DNA from: Aradus depressus
Taxonomy: Eukaryota; Arthropoda; Insecta; Hemiptera; Aradidae
Assembly (NCBI GenBank): GCA_963662175.1
Contig: OY759218.1
Coordinates: 11,958,001-12,022,000 of the forward strand
Reading direction: 5' to 3'
Length of the DNA: 64,000 nucleotides
This document shows positions 32,000-42,777 of this stretch, in pieces. A program made the translations under genes and the position numbers. The notes beneath the pieces were generated by a model. It made no database searches, had not been told where the DNA came from, and saw only the letters and a list, made by a program, of their open reading frames with translations. Position 1 is the first letter of the stretch. Every line of letters begins with the position of its first letter.

Positions 32000-32150
32000 T
32001 GGATCTAAAATGTAAGTCGGAAAAGTCGTCGATGAATCATCGGCAGTGTACTTCCCCAGCACGAATTAATCAATAAAGTTTCAGCTCTCTCTCTATCTCC
32101 AATCGAGTTTTCATCAATCATTTGTGTTAAGCCAAACACCTTTAATCCTT
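32000..32150 (+). mobile_element. Family A fragment
   Basis: GTCGTCGATGAATCATCGGC, GTACTTCCCCAGCACGAATT, and AATAAAGTTTCAGCTCTC. Confidence 0.75.
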
Positions 32151-32224
32151 CCTTCAGCACTAATTAAGTCGGAACTTGCCAATTTCGCGAAATGTTCAAA
32201 CTGGATCTTGGCTATATCGCGAAA

Positions 32225-32825
32225 TAAGTTTTCAACGGAATTTCATGTTTCCGAACTCTAGATTCCAAATATGAAAAAAAAAAAATGTCTGTCTGTGTGT
32301 CTATGAACACGATAACTCCCGATAGATTGAATGTATCAACACAAAATTTTATATGTGAATCCAAAACCCTCTAACGTCGACAACTATTGTTTTTCAGACA
32401 AATCGACCAAAGAAAAAGGGAGGTTTAACGTAAAAGCTCTGATAACTACCAATAGAAAGAATATATTGACACAACATTTTATATGTGTCACCAAAACCCC
32501 AAAAGGACAACACCTATCGATTTTCAGCCAAATCACGTTTGACTCAAAAACTGAATGTATCAACATAAAATTACATATTTAAAGTCAAAATCCAATGTCG
32601 ACATAACCTGTCAAATTTCAGCGATATCGGCAGAAGGAAGGGGGTGGTTCAGGGGGGAGGCTCAATTCAAAACTCATAACTGCCGATGTAATGAATTTAT
32701 CGACACAACATTTATTATGAGGATTTAGGAGTTCATATATAAGTCATCTGTTGAATATTAGCGCAAACGGTCGGCTGGTTTTGGAGGGGGAGCAAAAAGT
32801 TAATTGATTAATTTGTTTGTTTTTT
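32225..32825 (-). mobile_element. Family A copy, four modules
   Basis: It opens with TTTTCAACGGAATTTCATGT and GTCTGTCTGTGTGTCTATGA, then GATAACTCCCGATAGATTGA. Three more modules follow (TATCGATTTTCAGCCAAATC; ACATAACCTGTCAAATTTCA; ACTGCCGATGTAATGAATTT). It ends near TTTTGGAGGGGGAGCAAAAA. The 83-codon + frame here is repeat sequence. Confidence 0.8.
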
Positions 32826-33171
32826 CTATTGTGTCGTGGCTAAAATACTTGAGGAATATTCATATGATTTATTACTCATTATATATATTTTGACCTGTTT
32901 CTATAGAAAGTATTACACATTTTGAGAAGAGTTTCCTCAGTTTTCGTCCTCACAGGACTTGCTGGCTACTATTGTATGGTTTGCCGAGTTAAGGTTTGGG
33001 CAATTCGCCAAATGGTCAAAATCATTCCTGGGTATTTAGCGAAATGTTCAAAATCTAGAGTGGGCATACTGCAAAATGACAAAAATTATGACAGAATAAA
33101 AAAAAATAAATAAAATAATAAAAAAAAATTAAAAAATGAAGGAATGAAAGGATTACAAAATGAAAAGAAAA
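32826..33171. other. Unassigned AT-rich sequence
   Basis: A-rich tract near 33100-33180; no gene or RNA is seen. Confidence 0.4.
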
Positions 33172-33370
33172 AAATAATAGTTGTCATCCTTATGGGATTT
33201 TGAATTTATCTGTAAAATTTCATGTCAATACATTTTTATATCGGTAGTTATTAGAGGTTTGGAGTTGAACCCCCCTCTGATCTCCCCTTCCCTTCGACGA
33301 CTTCGCGGAAAAATTAATATGTATCGTCCTCATGCGGTTATAAATTAACATATGTAATATTAGAAGTGTG
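33172..33370 (+). mobile_element. Family A fragment
   Basis: ATAGTTGTCATCCTTATGGG, TTTCATGTCAATACATTTTT, GGTAGTTATTAGAGGTTT, CCCCTCTGATCTCCCCTTCC. Confidence 0.75.
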
Positions 33371-33410
33371 TCAATTTAAATTTCTTGTATGCCAACACTT
33401 CATTTCAACA

Positions 33411-34500
33411 ATGCCTAAACGTAAGTGCACTTTTAATGTAGATGTTGATTAGCGACTGTAGATTCTAATTGCAGGAATATTGAGGGTCAGTCAAAGATGG
33501 AAGAAAACAGGCAACACTAGTTTGAATAGTCAACACTAGTTAGAATCATCAGGGCCTACAAACATGGGGGGGGGGAATCAAGATTAGAATCACTATTAAA
33601 CAAAATCAGTGTGTTGTTAAACATTACTGAACGTTAAAATAGACATTGTAACAAGTTAAAAATTGAACCTGACTTACTATGAATACATTACTAAACATAT
33701 GTTAATAATATAAATATAATCATTGAAGTTGGAGAAATATGGTTTCTGCTTTGGCAGTAACCTTTTAATTAACAATTACTAAGGTTGTTGGTGTCTGTAT
33801 ACTCTAATAAACATATATAGATAATATAGATATTGGAGACAGAACAGGTGTCAGCTCTTGCTAAGTAAATTGGGGCATAACGATTACTTAGGTTGTTAGT
33901 GTCTGTGAGGAAGTTGACTGTATCAAGTGTTTTAGCTACATATATACACCATTTCCAATGTCAGTCTCTTATGATAATTATGTTCTCTATGGAGTATTTT
34001 AGTGTTTTTGTAGTCAAAATTATGTTTTTTCTGGGTATGGTGTCGGGCTAGAGCGCTGCAGTTAAAACTACAATGCACTTTTAATGTTAACTTACAACGT
34101 AAGATCCCGTTTATAAAATAAAGAAGTACTCCATCGTATGTCAGATGTGATAAGTGTCGTACAGAATTTAGTGTAGCCCCTGGAGGTGCCAGTCATATTG
34201 AGCTATGAGTTTTCACTTATTTCTAACTACATTACACCGCAAAAAGTGACAGAATGGAACTCTGGGCATGTTTCACCGGAAAGTCGTTGGGTGGATTTGT
34301 TCCAACACTTTCACACCAACAATTTGGATCAGACCAACTTTCGTATAATTATTGAATACATTTTATGTTTGCCGGCACTAATGCACCCGTAGAAAGGGTC
34401 TTTTCTCTTATGAATAAGTTGTGTCGCAGATCTTAAAGCAATGTTAATTACCCAAGTAAATTGTAAGAAATCCTGCCTGGAATTTCATTCTTATTTTAAA
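33411..34500 (+). pseudogene. hAT-type transposase remnant interrupted by a Penelope-like element
   Basis: ATG at 33411 begins MPKRK, then the insertion at 33440-34073 intervenes. After the 14-bp duplicated target the frame resumes CTFNVNLQRKIPFIK, and after a stop YVRCDKCRTEFSVAPGGASH (C-x2-C zinc finger). Farther on, in shifted frames, come WVDLFQHFHTNNLDQTN and GTNAPVERVFSLMNKLC, the hAT C-terminal dimerisation signature (..A.VER.FS.MN.L). The central catalytic region is deleted. Confidence 0.72.
33440..34073. mobile_element. Family E Penelope-like insertion with 14-bp TSD
   Basis: TGCACTTTTAATGT occurs at 33426-33439 and 34074-34087. The insert starts AGATGTTGATTAGCGACTGT, like the other family E copy (TAGATGTTTGCTAGCGACTG), and has TATTGAGGGTCAGTCAAAGA and ATCATCAGGGCC. 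The right arm is diverged or missing. It contains no reverse transcriptase. Confidence 0.75.
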
Positions 34501-34668
34501 TCAACACCAAGTATAGGTACTTAAGCAAATTTGTTCTTCAGAAAAATATTTTTTATTTATTTATTTACACATTCACAACGACAACATTTGTCACTAGTGA
34601 TCGTGATGATGTGCTGTGGCAAGTGTGTCGCTGTACTGCTGAGGTACGTGACCGAAGAGGAGTCCAGG

Positions 34669-35253
34669 CTAGTCCTGGAGCAGGTCCCTCTGCCATGCCC
34701 GCTTTAGACGTCTTGGTGGGTTTGTGGGGAGAGTGTTCGTGTATAATTGGAGAATAAGTGGATTGGCGTGATGATGGAGTTTGTCGTGAAAATTTTGATA
34801 TCGTGTCTTGATAACAGAAGGTATAAATGGGATGTTGAGGTCATTATGTAATGTGAGGTTGGAAACGTAAAATGGGGCATTGGCAATGTGGCGTAGTATG
34901 ATGGATTGTAATGACTGAAGGCGTTGTATGTTTGATTATTTGGCTGATCCCCATATCTCGAATGTCGATCGTCGTCCGATGATTGATTTTAGTCGTCCAA
35001 ATCGTCTTTTGAGGTCTGTGCGTTTCAGTCTGATATGAGTTGTCCAAGTTAAACGTCTGTCTAAATGAAGTCCTAGATATCGGACAGTGTCTGATGCAGG
35101 AATGGGCTGGTTGTTAATGTATACTGGTGGACAAGTGTTGTGTCTGAGAGTAAATGTGGTTTGCAGAGATTTGTCTCTATTAATTTTTAGTCTCCATTTG
35201 TTGGCCCAATCTGTTAGCTGGTGTTGAAAAAAAAAAATAATATAAGACCACAT
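34669..35253 (-). pseudogene. Jockey-like LINE reverse transcriptase, C-terminal part
   Basis: Reading from 35253: WANKWRLKINRDKSLQTTF, SDTVRYLGLHLDRRLTWTTH, KRRFGRLKSIIGRRST, then an abrupt FEIWGSAK and, after an in-frame TAA at 34936, SNIQRLQSLQSIILRHIANA and PFYVSNLTLHNDLNIPFIP, ending RRLKRAWQRDLLQD at 34669. Comparison with 62056-62538 shows about 25 residues (the LYN.ILKP.WTYG part) deleted in frame between RRST and FEIWG. A 3' UTR and A-rich tail extend to about 34556. Confidence 0.88.
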
Positions 35254-35602
35254 AAATTTATTATTTTCACGTGGTCATTCCTGTTCTTTTCATTAATAAA
35301 TACAAACTATAAAAAAATATGCGTTTTCTTGAATACACATACTATTACCTAAAAATTAGTAAATCTCCCGTTTTGAGGAAAAAAATAAATGGTCACGTTA
35401 GCTATACTTCTTCAAGCTTTATCAAAAGAAAGGTAAGCAGACGGTAAAAGTAAAGCCAGAGGAGAAACGGCTGTCCAGGCGCCATTTATTGCATAAGCTG
35501 ATTAAAACGTTGAAGATATATCAAAATGATGTATGGAGGAAATGTTGACAATAAAAAGTTCTACAAAAAAGTCCCCGATAGCATATACCTATCTATAACA
35601 GG
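35254..35602. other. Unassigned
   Basis: Nothing recognisable lies between the LINE and the SINE fragment. Confidence 0.4.
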
Positions 35603-35718
35603 TCCTATCCGAAGGACGGCGTGCTCAAAGTTTTTTCACCACCCAGATAAAAATCTTAAGGGCCTCGGCCGGGTTTCGAACCCTCGATGTTGAGCTCAGT
35701 GAACAAGCATGCGCCCTC
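35603..35718 (-). mobile_element. SINE 5'-half fragment
   Basis: CCTATCCGAAGGACGGCGTG, GGGCCTCGGCCGGGTTTCGA (B box on the minus strand), TTGAGCTCAGTGAACAAGCA. The A-box end is decayed (CATGCGCCCT). Confidence 0.85.
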
Positions 35719-36114
35719 TGAAATTTGTAGGTTATTATGAGAAAGAGGCTGGCAAAAACCGTAAGAAGCTAATAATGTCATTAAAGGAAGCAACAATTTT
35801 CAAAATGGGGTCAGCACTCATCACTATCAAAGAATGTCACGATTTTTTTTTGTTGCATCTGACCGTGAACTACCTACTTTTCGGTAATTGGATTGACCTA
35901 ACTGAGAAGGAGTGACCTCTACTGATTAAGGGATAATGTTTCTCATTTTCGAAACCGTGTAATTGTACCTTCCAATAAGGTCTGCCTCGGACCAGAGGCA
36001 AATAAAATTTCAAAACCTGTTTCAAAAAGCTGAAACTTATTTCTGACGGGGGCTTATTAAAAAATAATTTTAAAAAGTATTCGATAAAAAAAAAACATGT
36101 GTGAGTGATGCGGT
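35719..36114. other. Unassigned
   Basis: An open frame at 35709-35915 runs out of the SINE and has no recognised domain. No repeat is seen. Confidence 0.35.
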
Positions 36115-36775
36115 ACTCACGAGAATTGATGTGTAAACATCTGCTTTAGTTTCAAAAATATGATTTTGATTTTGATTAAAATTTGTTTTTTTATGTTACA
36201 ATAAGAAAAGTAGTATGAGGAATTAAACTTTCAAATTTATTGTTCATCAATTTCTTTTATACATGAGATTATAGTTTTGTGATAGCTAAAATAATTATAT
36301 TTTTTTAGATTTACACTGCTATATTATTTTCTTTTACCACAAATTTTATTTTTTGTGACAAAAAGCATTCGAAGCATCTTAACCTAAAAGTTTCTTACCG
36401 AAAGATCATTTTATAGTTCGTAATTAGTATTTTAGTTAAATTCACTACATCGATAAATATGATCAATAATGTTATAAAAATACAATGTTATATTTAATCA
36501 TGTTTTTTAGAGTTGTTTTATTGTTATTGGTTTTATTATATATTTACCTTTACATTCATTCATATGTGGCGAAATATATTACACGATAAAGCAGTCAAAA
36601 CACTTTCTTCGATGTTCACAACATTAAAAGCTCCACATAAAAAGTCAAATGCAGTCGAAATATATTACACACTTATTCCATGAACGCAGAAATGCTCAAA
36701 AACAGGTGACATCGTAGATAAAGAAGTGTGTAGTTGTACATGTGCGCTGCGCACGCAACCGTCCGACACACTCTC
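36115..36775. mobile_element. Family D element
   Basis: It begins ACGAGAATTGATGTGTAAAC and contains ACAATAAGAAAAGTAGTATG, TTTTACCACAAATTTTATTT, CGAAGCATCTTAACCTAAAA and TTCATTCATATGTGGCGAAA in the same order as 45981-46640. It ends near GTGTGTAGTTGTACATGTGC; the outer right end is replaced by the next element. Confidence 0.75.
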
Positions 36776-36778
36776 TCT

Positions 36779-37243
36779 TAAGGGGGTCACACACGGTCAG
36801 TTTGGTGTCACATCATCTTGTTTTTTTTAGAATAAAAGTTTATTTCGAGCTTTGATTTGTTTGTATATATAATTTATAATAAATTAAATTAAAAATGTCA
36901 AGTAATGAGGAATTGTTGTTATATGGTGCTGTGGCTATTTACATTGTTGCATCCAAAAAAAGAAATCGAAGAAAAATTAGGGTTAAAGACTGGCTTTCAA
37001 ATTTTTATTTTTTAAAAACAATAAAAAACAACATACACTAAACAATAATTATTAATAAACTTTTAAAACTTAATTTTATTTATTGAAAACAAAGAAATCA
37101 AAATATACATAAAATAATTATTTTAAGTTTTGATAATTGATAACGCCGAAGCATGCGCAGAATGGCTAGTTTGAAGAACTGAACTGATTCAAACCCCACA
37201 CACAGTCAAATAGGCTTGTCGTCAGTTCGATGTGTCACACCCT
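36779..37243. mobile_element. PIF/Harbinger-type MITE with a 5' coding stub
   Basis: Imperfect inverted ends AAGGGGGTCACACACGGTCA and (inverted) AAGGGTGTGACACATCGAAC enclose a short transposase start and AT-rich filler. No 3-bp target duplication is clear (TAA on the left, TTG on the right). Confidence 0.55.
36895..37041 (+). pseudogene. Truncated Harbinger-type transposase start (48 residues)
   Basis: ATG at 36895 encodes MSSNEELLLYGAVAIYIVAS then KKRNRRKIRVKDWLSNF, followed by filler to TAA at 37039. An acidic/aliphatic start, a basic run and a '+.WV+.WL' motif is the usual N-terminus of arthropod HARBI1-like nucleases. In this copy the W of the WV motif is replaced by I/R context, and the DDE domain is absent. 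Confidence 0.6.
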
Positions 37244-37428
37244 TGGATGGAATTTCATCAAATCATCAGTTCATGTTTTTAGTTTTTAACAAGCAGTTTT
37301 AACATTTCAAAATAGTTTCCGAGATATTATTAAAAAATTATTTCACAAATACCTTTTTTTTTTTTTTATTTTTATTATGTATATTTACAATCGGACAAAA
37401 GAAACCATAAGTTTTGATGTTAGGTTAG

Positions 37429-37758
37429 GTTTTATGACTCATGCCCGGGCTTTAACTACGAGGTCATATCGCCTACTACCAGAGCACTCTTTTGTCACTC
37501 ATGAGCCCGACTTTACTGTGGAAGTCCTAAATTTTGCCTACCCTAAATTTTTATTCACCTAGGGTAGGGGAGGGGTCTTTAACGAGTACTTGACATCGTA
37601 CAGGCTCGGGACCATCGCTTAACGTCCCATCCGAAGGACGGCTTGCTTAAGTTTATTTTACCTCCCAGATAAAATAAACTAAGGGCCTCGGTCGGGTTTC
37701 AAACCCACTATCTTGAGCTCAGAAGACTAGCACGCATACCACTGAGCTACCGGCGCCC
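37429..37758 (-). mobile_element. tRNA-derived SINE, full length
   Basis: The minus strand starts at GGGGCGCCGGTAGCTCAGTG (A box TAGCTCAGTGG) with a B box near 37693-37705, and ends ...GCCCGGGCATGAGTCATAAA. A target duplication of the form TAAGTTTTGATGTT / TAAATTTGATGTT flanks it. Confidence 0.9.
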
Positions 37759-38389
37759 CTAAATTTGATGTTGTGATTACAATATAATACATATATATTA
37801 TGTAACAGTCTGTAATTAGAGATACATGAATAATAGTGAATGAAAAAAATAAAATAACTAAATAAATAATAATTATTTAATATGAAGTATCGAGGAGGCT
37901 TCAGCATGAAAGGAGGAGAGAATGCTGGTCTGGCTGAGCAGTTCACGTCTGTCCCCGGGTGTTCATGTCTGTTTGTCCTGAAAGACTGTCTTTCCCCGTT
38001 TGTCTAAAAGTCTGTCCTCATTCCGCCGTCGGTTCATCCTGATTTCAAAGAAAATAAACATCAGGTCCGGTGATGCGCGAATTACCATCGTAACAGGCGA
38101 ATCTAAAGACAACATCTACGCACGTGATCCACAACCCGATTTAGAAAAAGAGTGGACAGCCAGACCAAAAGAATGAGTAGATTAAAATCTTTCTATAATA
38201 TAATAAAAAAATTAATGTTGCAATAGCTGTGTTCAATGTCTATAAATAATATATAAAAAATGATCATGATTACTATCAATATTCAAAGTACCCCGTATAT
38301 AGGTATATATACTTACCCCATATATACATATATTTATACCTGAATTAAAACTCTTTTCGAGTAATAGTTGTAGAGAATACTGAGATATA
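37759..38389. other. Unassigned
   Basis: It includes a short segment of higher GC (37900-38170) with repeated TGTCTGT/TGTCC words. No coding frame or shared repeat is recognised. Confidence 0.4.
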
Positions 38390-39005
38390 TAATTTATATG
38401 AAATATGATTTTTCACAGGTCGTCCGGTTTTCAAGATATTTGCCAAAAACCATCTTGAAATGTTGTTTTGAAACATATATTTTTAGATATTTTTTTGATT
38501 TACCCAAAAACGGTTAGTCCTATCGAAATATTAATTATTACAAAAACTGTTCCTTATAAAATTCCTAATCGCTATAAGTCCTTAGATGTGAGATAAAATT
38601 AATAGAACAAAAGTTATAGCGCCCCAAAAAAATGTTAATTAAATGCCTATAAGGAATATATCTAATTGTAAGTAGTTTTTAAATCGTTAGTCATAGCAAC
38701 GAACTTTAAAATATAGTTTATGTATTGTTAGTTTTTTTGAAAAATTATAAAAATTAAGAAAAGTATATGTGATGTGGTCATAAGAGGATTTTCTTATACC
38801 AACAACTCTTCCAGATCACTCTCTCTCCCCCTCCCCTTCTCAAAATCTTTTAATTTTATCTCTTTGTACAGCGTTATCTTGAGAGTAGACATTCTTATAC
38901 CTAGTAATGCCAGAATCAAATAATTTTGAGAAGGGGGAGCGAGAGTGATCTGTAAGCGTAGTTGGTATAAGACAATCCTGTAATGGCCACATAATTTCTT
39001 TTTTT
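38390..39005 (+). mobile_element. Family C foldback element
   Basis: The leader contains AAAAACGGTTAGTCCTATCG and TTTTAAAATATAGTTTATG. Two inverted arms follow: TTCTTATACCAACAACTCTT with CAGATCACTCTCTCTCCCCC (38795-38840), and GGGGGAGCGAGAGTGATCTG with TAGTTGGTATAAGACAATCC (38934-38985). Copies are at 40490-40975 (inverted) and 43396-43930 (with an insertion). Confidence 0.75.
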
Positions 39006-39261
39006 TGACCCCCAAACATTGTTTTCTGAAATTGACTCCCCCATGCAATTTTTGGAATGTATAAGGATTTTAAGCCCTAGAAAAGAAAGGATGAAGAATA
39101 ATTCATTTTTGAAGAGATGCTTGACAGGGTTAAGGAGTTAAGTACAAAGGTTTTAACACTTTCAAAGGAATTAGTTAAACAAATGATTAGTATGCATTTT
39201 TCACAGTTGGAAATGTTCCGATTATCACTAGCATGGAACTTTTAACACTTTCCACAGTTTT
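39006..39261. other. Unassigned
   Basis: No gene or shared repeat is recognised. Confidence 0.4.
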
Positions 39262-39505
39262 GTTTGTGTTTACTTCCACAACAATACGAAATATAAAGGA
39301 AGATATGGAATTGGTCAGAAGGGTTCACTTATAAAATTTCGTATACATTCATTCTACAGGGAGTTATATTGTTTACAGACACACAAACAGACATATTTGT
39401 TATTTTCATATTTGAAACAGAGAGGTCGGAAAAGATAAAAATTCTTTGAATACTCGGTATCGAACTTAGGGCCAATTATATAACTTTCCCTATACTTCGT
39501 GGTAA
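39262..39505 (+). mobile_element. Family A, short internally deleted copy
   Basis: The left-end remnant (ACTTCCACAACAATACGAAA, ATATGGAATTGGTCAGAAG) passes directly into the last module (ATACATTCATTCTACAGGGA) and the right terminal repeat (AGGTCGGAAAAGATAAAAAT, CCAATTATATAACTTTCCCT). Total length is about 240 bp versus ~690 bp for the full copy. Confidence 0.75.
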
Positions 39506-39951
39506 ACCAACGTACTATTAGTCAATTTATTCGTACCCATGCTGACTGATCACCTGAACAAAACTGAAGCCTTAAACCACACAATACAGCAGATTATCTT
39601 TTTAATATAGGATTAGCAGGGATTATTTCTTATAACCGCTGTCGTATTGTTCTTTGACTTATTCTTTGTCCAAAGTTTTCTAATTATACCCCTAATAAGG
39701 GTTCCTTTTATGGTTTAATCTCCTACAATTAATTCGCTTTTAAAAACTATTCTTTCTTTAATTTCATAGTTATAGATTCTATTCATTCAGGAGAACATCA
39801 GGGTTCATTGTTGCGTCCACTATTATTGCATATTTTTAAATAACAACTTATTCTCATTTGATTAATTGTATAATCATTTTTGATTAATCTTGTTATCTTG
39901 GGCCGCCCAGTAAGACCAAGAAAGAGGTAAGTTTCACACTCCTAGATTTTG
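39506..39951. other. Unassigned AT-rich sequence
   Basis: No gene or repeat is recognised. Confidence 0.4.
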
Positions 39952-40255
39952 TCAATTCCCCAGCTATACCAAGTCTAGAGTAAGTTATGTAGTGGGTCAG
40001 AAATTTAATGTCGAGTTTTCAAGTTATAGACAAAAAATTTCATATGTAAATTCAAAACCATCCCATAAAGGCTACACTTACTAATTTTCATCAACTGAGA
40101 AACCCCAATAACCATGTAATGAATTTATCGACACAATATTTAGTATGAGGATTCATGATCATTAGCCCAAACGGTAGAATGGTTTTGGATGAGAAGCTAA
40201 AACTTAATTGATTTGTTGTGGGGATGTACAATGCTGATGATTCACCATCAAAAAT
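39952..40255 (-). mobile_element. Family A copy, internally deleted
   Basis: ATTCCCCAGCTATACCAAGT and TATGTAGTGGGTCAGAAATT, then CAAAACCATCCCATAAAGGC, AACCATGTAATGAATTTATC, GGTAGAATGGTTTTGGATGA and GCTGATGATTCACCATC. Confidence 0.78.
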
Positions 40256-40489
40256 GCGTATAATCACCTCCATCTTCTCCTTTGAAGACCTCCGAGCTGG
40301 GCTTCTGGTCTTCATTCTGTCACTGGCAAGATTTATAGTTCGCCCGGTGGGCTCGGTAGGCAGTCGAGAATAAAGTTCTATACTGTATAAGCGAACGCTA
40401 GTGATTGAAATTGTGTCCGCATAGTACAATTTGTATTTTGCAAAAAATATGAAAAAATTAATGTGAAAAAATGTTATTTTGATTTTTTT
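40256..40489. other. Unassigned
   Basis: The overlapping minus frame 40091-40429 runs partly through family A and has no recognised domain. Confidence 0.4.
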
Positions 40490-40975
40490 TAAAAATTTGT
40501 TGTAGCCATTACAGAACTTCTAATACCAACCAGGCTTACAGATCACTCTCTCTCCCCCTTCTCAAAATCATTTCATACTAGCATTACTGGGTATATGAAG
40601 GTACTTTTTTGTTTCTTTGTACCCAGTATCGCCAGCAGAATAAGATTTTGAAAAGGGGAAGGAGGAGAGAGAGTGATCTGTAAGCGTGGTTGGTATAAGA
40701 AAGTCCTATAATGGCTACATCACATATATTTTATTTTTTTCATAATTTTTATAATTTTTCATAAAAACTATCAATAATAAAAAAATATTTTATAATTCGT
40801 TGGTATATTTTGAAATATTTCCTATTTATTTTTCATTGTTTGAGGAGCTATACCTTTTGTCGTATTGATCCTATCTCAAATCTGAGGACTAATTGAAATT
40901 TAATAAAAAATATCTGCGATGAGAACCACTTTTTTCGTAGAACTAACTAAGGATACTACGTTTTTTTTTCTCACA
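40490..40975 (-). mobile_element. Family C foldback element
   Basis: The arms TAATACCAACCAGGCTTACA + GATCACTCTCTCTCCCCCTT and GAGAGAGAGTGATCTGTAAG + GTGGTTGGTATAAGAAAGTC are inverted around a TACTAGCATTACTGGGTATA / TACCCAGTATCGCCAGCAG core. The shared leader lies on the right here (GATCCTATCTCAAATCTGAG), so the copy is inverted relative to 38390-39005. Confidence 0.75.
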
Positions 40976-40984
40976 GGAAATAAT

Positions 40985-41055
40985 TTTTTCATATTTGGAA
41001 TCTAGGGGTTCGAAAACATTAAATTCTGGGTTACATAACTTCCCCTATATCTGGG
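40985..41055 (+). mobile_element. Family A right terminal repeat only
   Basis: TTTTTTCATATTTGGAATCT, AAACATTAAATTCTGGG, TTACATAACTTCCCCTATAT, CTGGGGAAGTAAAC. Confidence 0.8.
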
Positions 41056-41107
41056 GAAGTAAACATTAGTTACGGGAAGATCCACTGGTCATTGCTTTAC
41101 TATTTAG

Positions 41108-41396
41108 TTAGTTATTATGACTCATGCCCGGGCTTTAACTACGAGGTCATATCGCCTACTACCAGAGCGCTCTTTCGTCACTCTGGTGGACATTACTGTG
41201 GGAGGACAGGGGTCTTTAACGAGTACCTGACATCGTACAGGCTCGGGACCATCGCCTAACGTCCCATCTGAAGGACGGCGTGTTTAAGTTTATTTTACCT
41301 CCCAAATAGAATAAGCTAAGGGCCTCGGCCGGGTTTCGAACCCACGCTCTTGGGCTCAGAAAGCAAGCCCGCATACCACTGAGCTACCGGCGCCCT
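41108..41396 (-). mobile_element. tRNA-derived SINE
   Basis: The minus strand begins AGGGCGCCGGTAGCTCAGTG, with the B box on GGGTTTCGAACCC (near 41330-41342) and a 3' end of GACCTCGTAGTTAAAGCCCG. A short deletion affects the body near 41190. The flanks share TTACTATTT (near 41097 and 41402). Confidence 0.9.
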
Positions 41397-42104
41397 CTAC
41401 ATTACTATTTGCCAAGGGATCCGTTCCCCCTGATTTGACTAAAAATCAATGTGTTCTAAAGGCCGATTCATTCTTGACGGTCAGGGTGGACGATCGAGGA
41501 TTTTTCAGAGCATTCTCACGTTGATGATCAACGGTCACGGTCTTTGTCTTCCCCACTCTAAACCGACCGTCGTTTACCAGTTTCTTGAGTCGATGACCGG
41601 TGTAATTATGTTTTATTAACATACACATTGAGGAAAATTGTCTGAATTTTGGATAAAGAAGAAACTGAATGATATTCCTGGATTTCCTTGTTATGTATGC
41701 ACGCATAACATGTTGTATTGTCTAGATACAAAGACAGGAAATCTGAGTTTTGCTTTCACTAATTAACAGAAGTTGTTATCGTTTACAGGCAGGCGCTGTT
41801 ATTATCATCGAGATATCTCGGCATTTATCATACGTAAACGAACGTTTTATGGTCAAATTAAATAAAACATTTTTAGTAATCTATTCATGAACTCGCCTCT
41901 CCCGTCCGTCACTCTCCTTCCGTGGCTTCCTTCAAATACTCTCTCTTCCAATTCCTCTTCGTAAAACAGTCCCCTCCCCCGTTTTTTCCCCCATTTGTCA
42001 ACATCCATTATATTATACTTATTATTTCTCTAATTATTACTAAGAAAATATCAATTTAAAATTTCATGAATGGAGACAAACGTTTCTCTCCTCCTATTAT
42101 AATT
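41397..42104. other. Unassigned
   Basis: No gene or shared repeat is seen. CGAGATATCTCG (near 41809) is a 12-bp palindrome. Confidence 0.4.
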
Positions 42105-42655
42105 AATAGTTAACTTACAAAGAGTGTTCTGAATCCTCATACTAAATTTTGTGACGAACATTCATTACATCGGCCGTCATTGGGGTCCCCCACGGCTGAT
42201 CCTCCATTACCCTTCGGCTAATTCCGCTGAAAATGAACACGTTTCGTCCTTTTAGGGTTTTGAATTCACGTATGAAATGAACTGCCGATATATCGGCCGA
42301 TACCGATACTAATACCGATACCGATACTAATTCGATACCGATACTAATTCCGATACCGATACTAATTCCGATACCTATACTAATTCCGATACCGATACCA
42401 ATTCCGATACTAATTCCGATCTATCGGGAGTTATTGGATGTTTTGGGTGAAGCTTCCCCCTAATCCATCCTTCCCTTTGGCCGATTTTGCTGCAAGTCAA
42501 TAGGGGTAGTCCTTAGAGGGTTCTGGATAAACATACATAATTCGACCGATCCGACAGCTTTTTTTTTGTATTTTTCGAATGAGTATAGGAAAACTTGAAA
42601 TTTCGGATAAAACTCAACTTCGAATCGCGGACCGATTGCATAACATACCCTATTT
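42105..42655 (+). mobile_element. Family A copy hosting a new minisatellite
   Basis: GAATCCTCATACTAAATTTT, CATTCATTACATCGGCCGTC, a second module, then the minisatellite at 42286-42422. It continues TCTATCGGGAGTTATTGGAT, GTCAATAGGGGTAGTCC, and a right terminal repeat that decays at GATTGCATAACATACCC. Confidence 0.75.
42286..42422. repeat. 18-bp CGATACCGATACTAATTC minisatellite
   Basis: About seven units of CCGATACCGATACTAATT, with shorter and variant units at both ends. It replaces the point where family A normally has TCGATACATTCATTCTATCG, so it probably expanded from that motif. Confidence 0.85.
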
Positions 42656-42777
42656 TTCTTTTTTCACAGAAATTTTCATTTACACTGAGGAGGAGGTCAG
42701 GAGCGGGTAAGTTACAAACCACCGGCCATAATCATTTAAAAATTCGACTTACTTCTAAAATCATGAAACTTAAAGTT
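42656..42777. other. Unassigned spacer
   Basis: No feature is seen between family A and the next tandem repeat. Confidence 0.35.

Noticed and set aside
40091..40429. A 112-residue minus-strand gene
   Set aside because: Partly family A; the remaining ~60 codons have no recognisable domain or homologue in the window.
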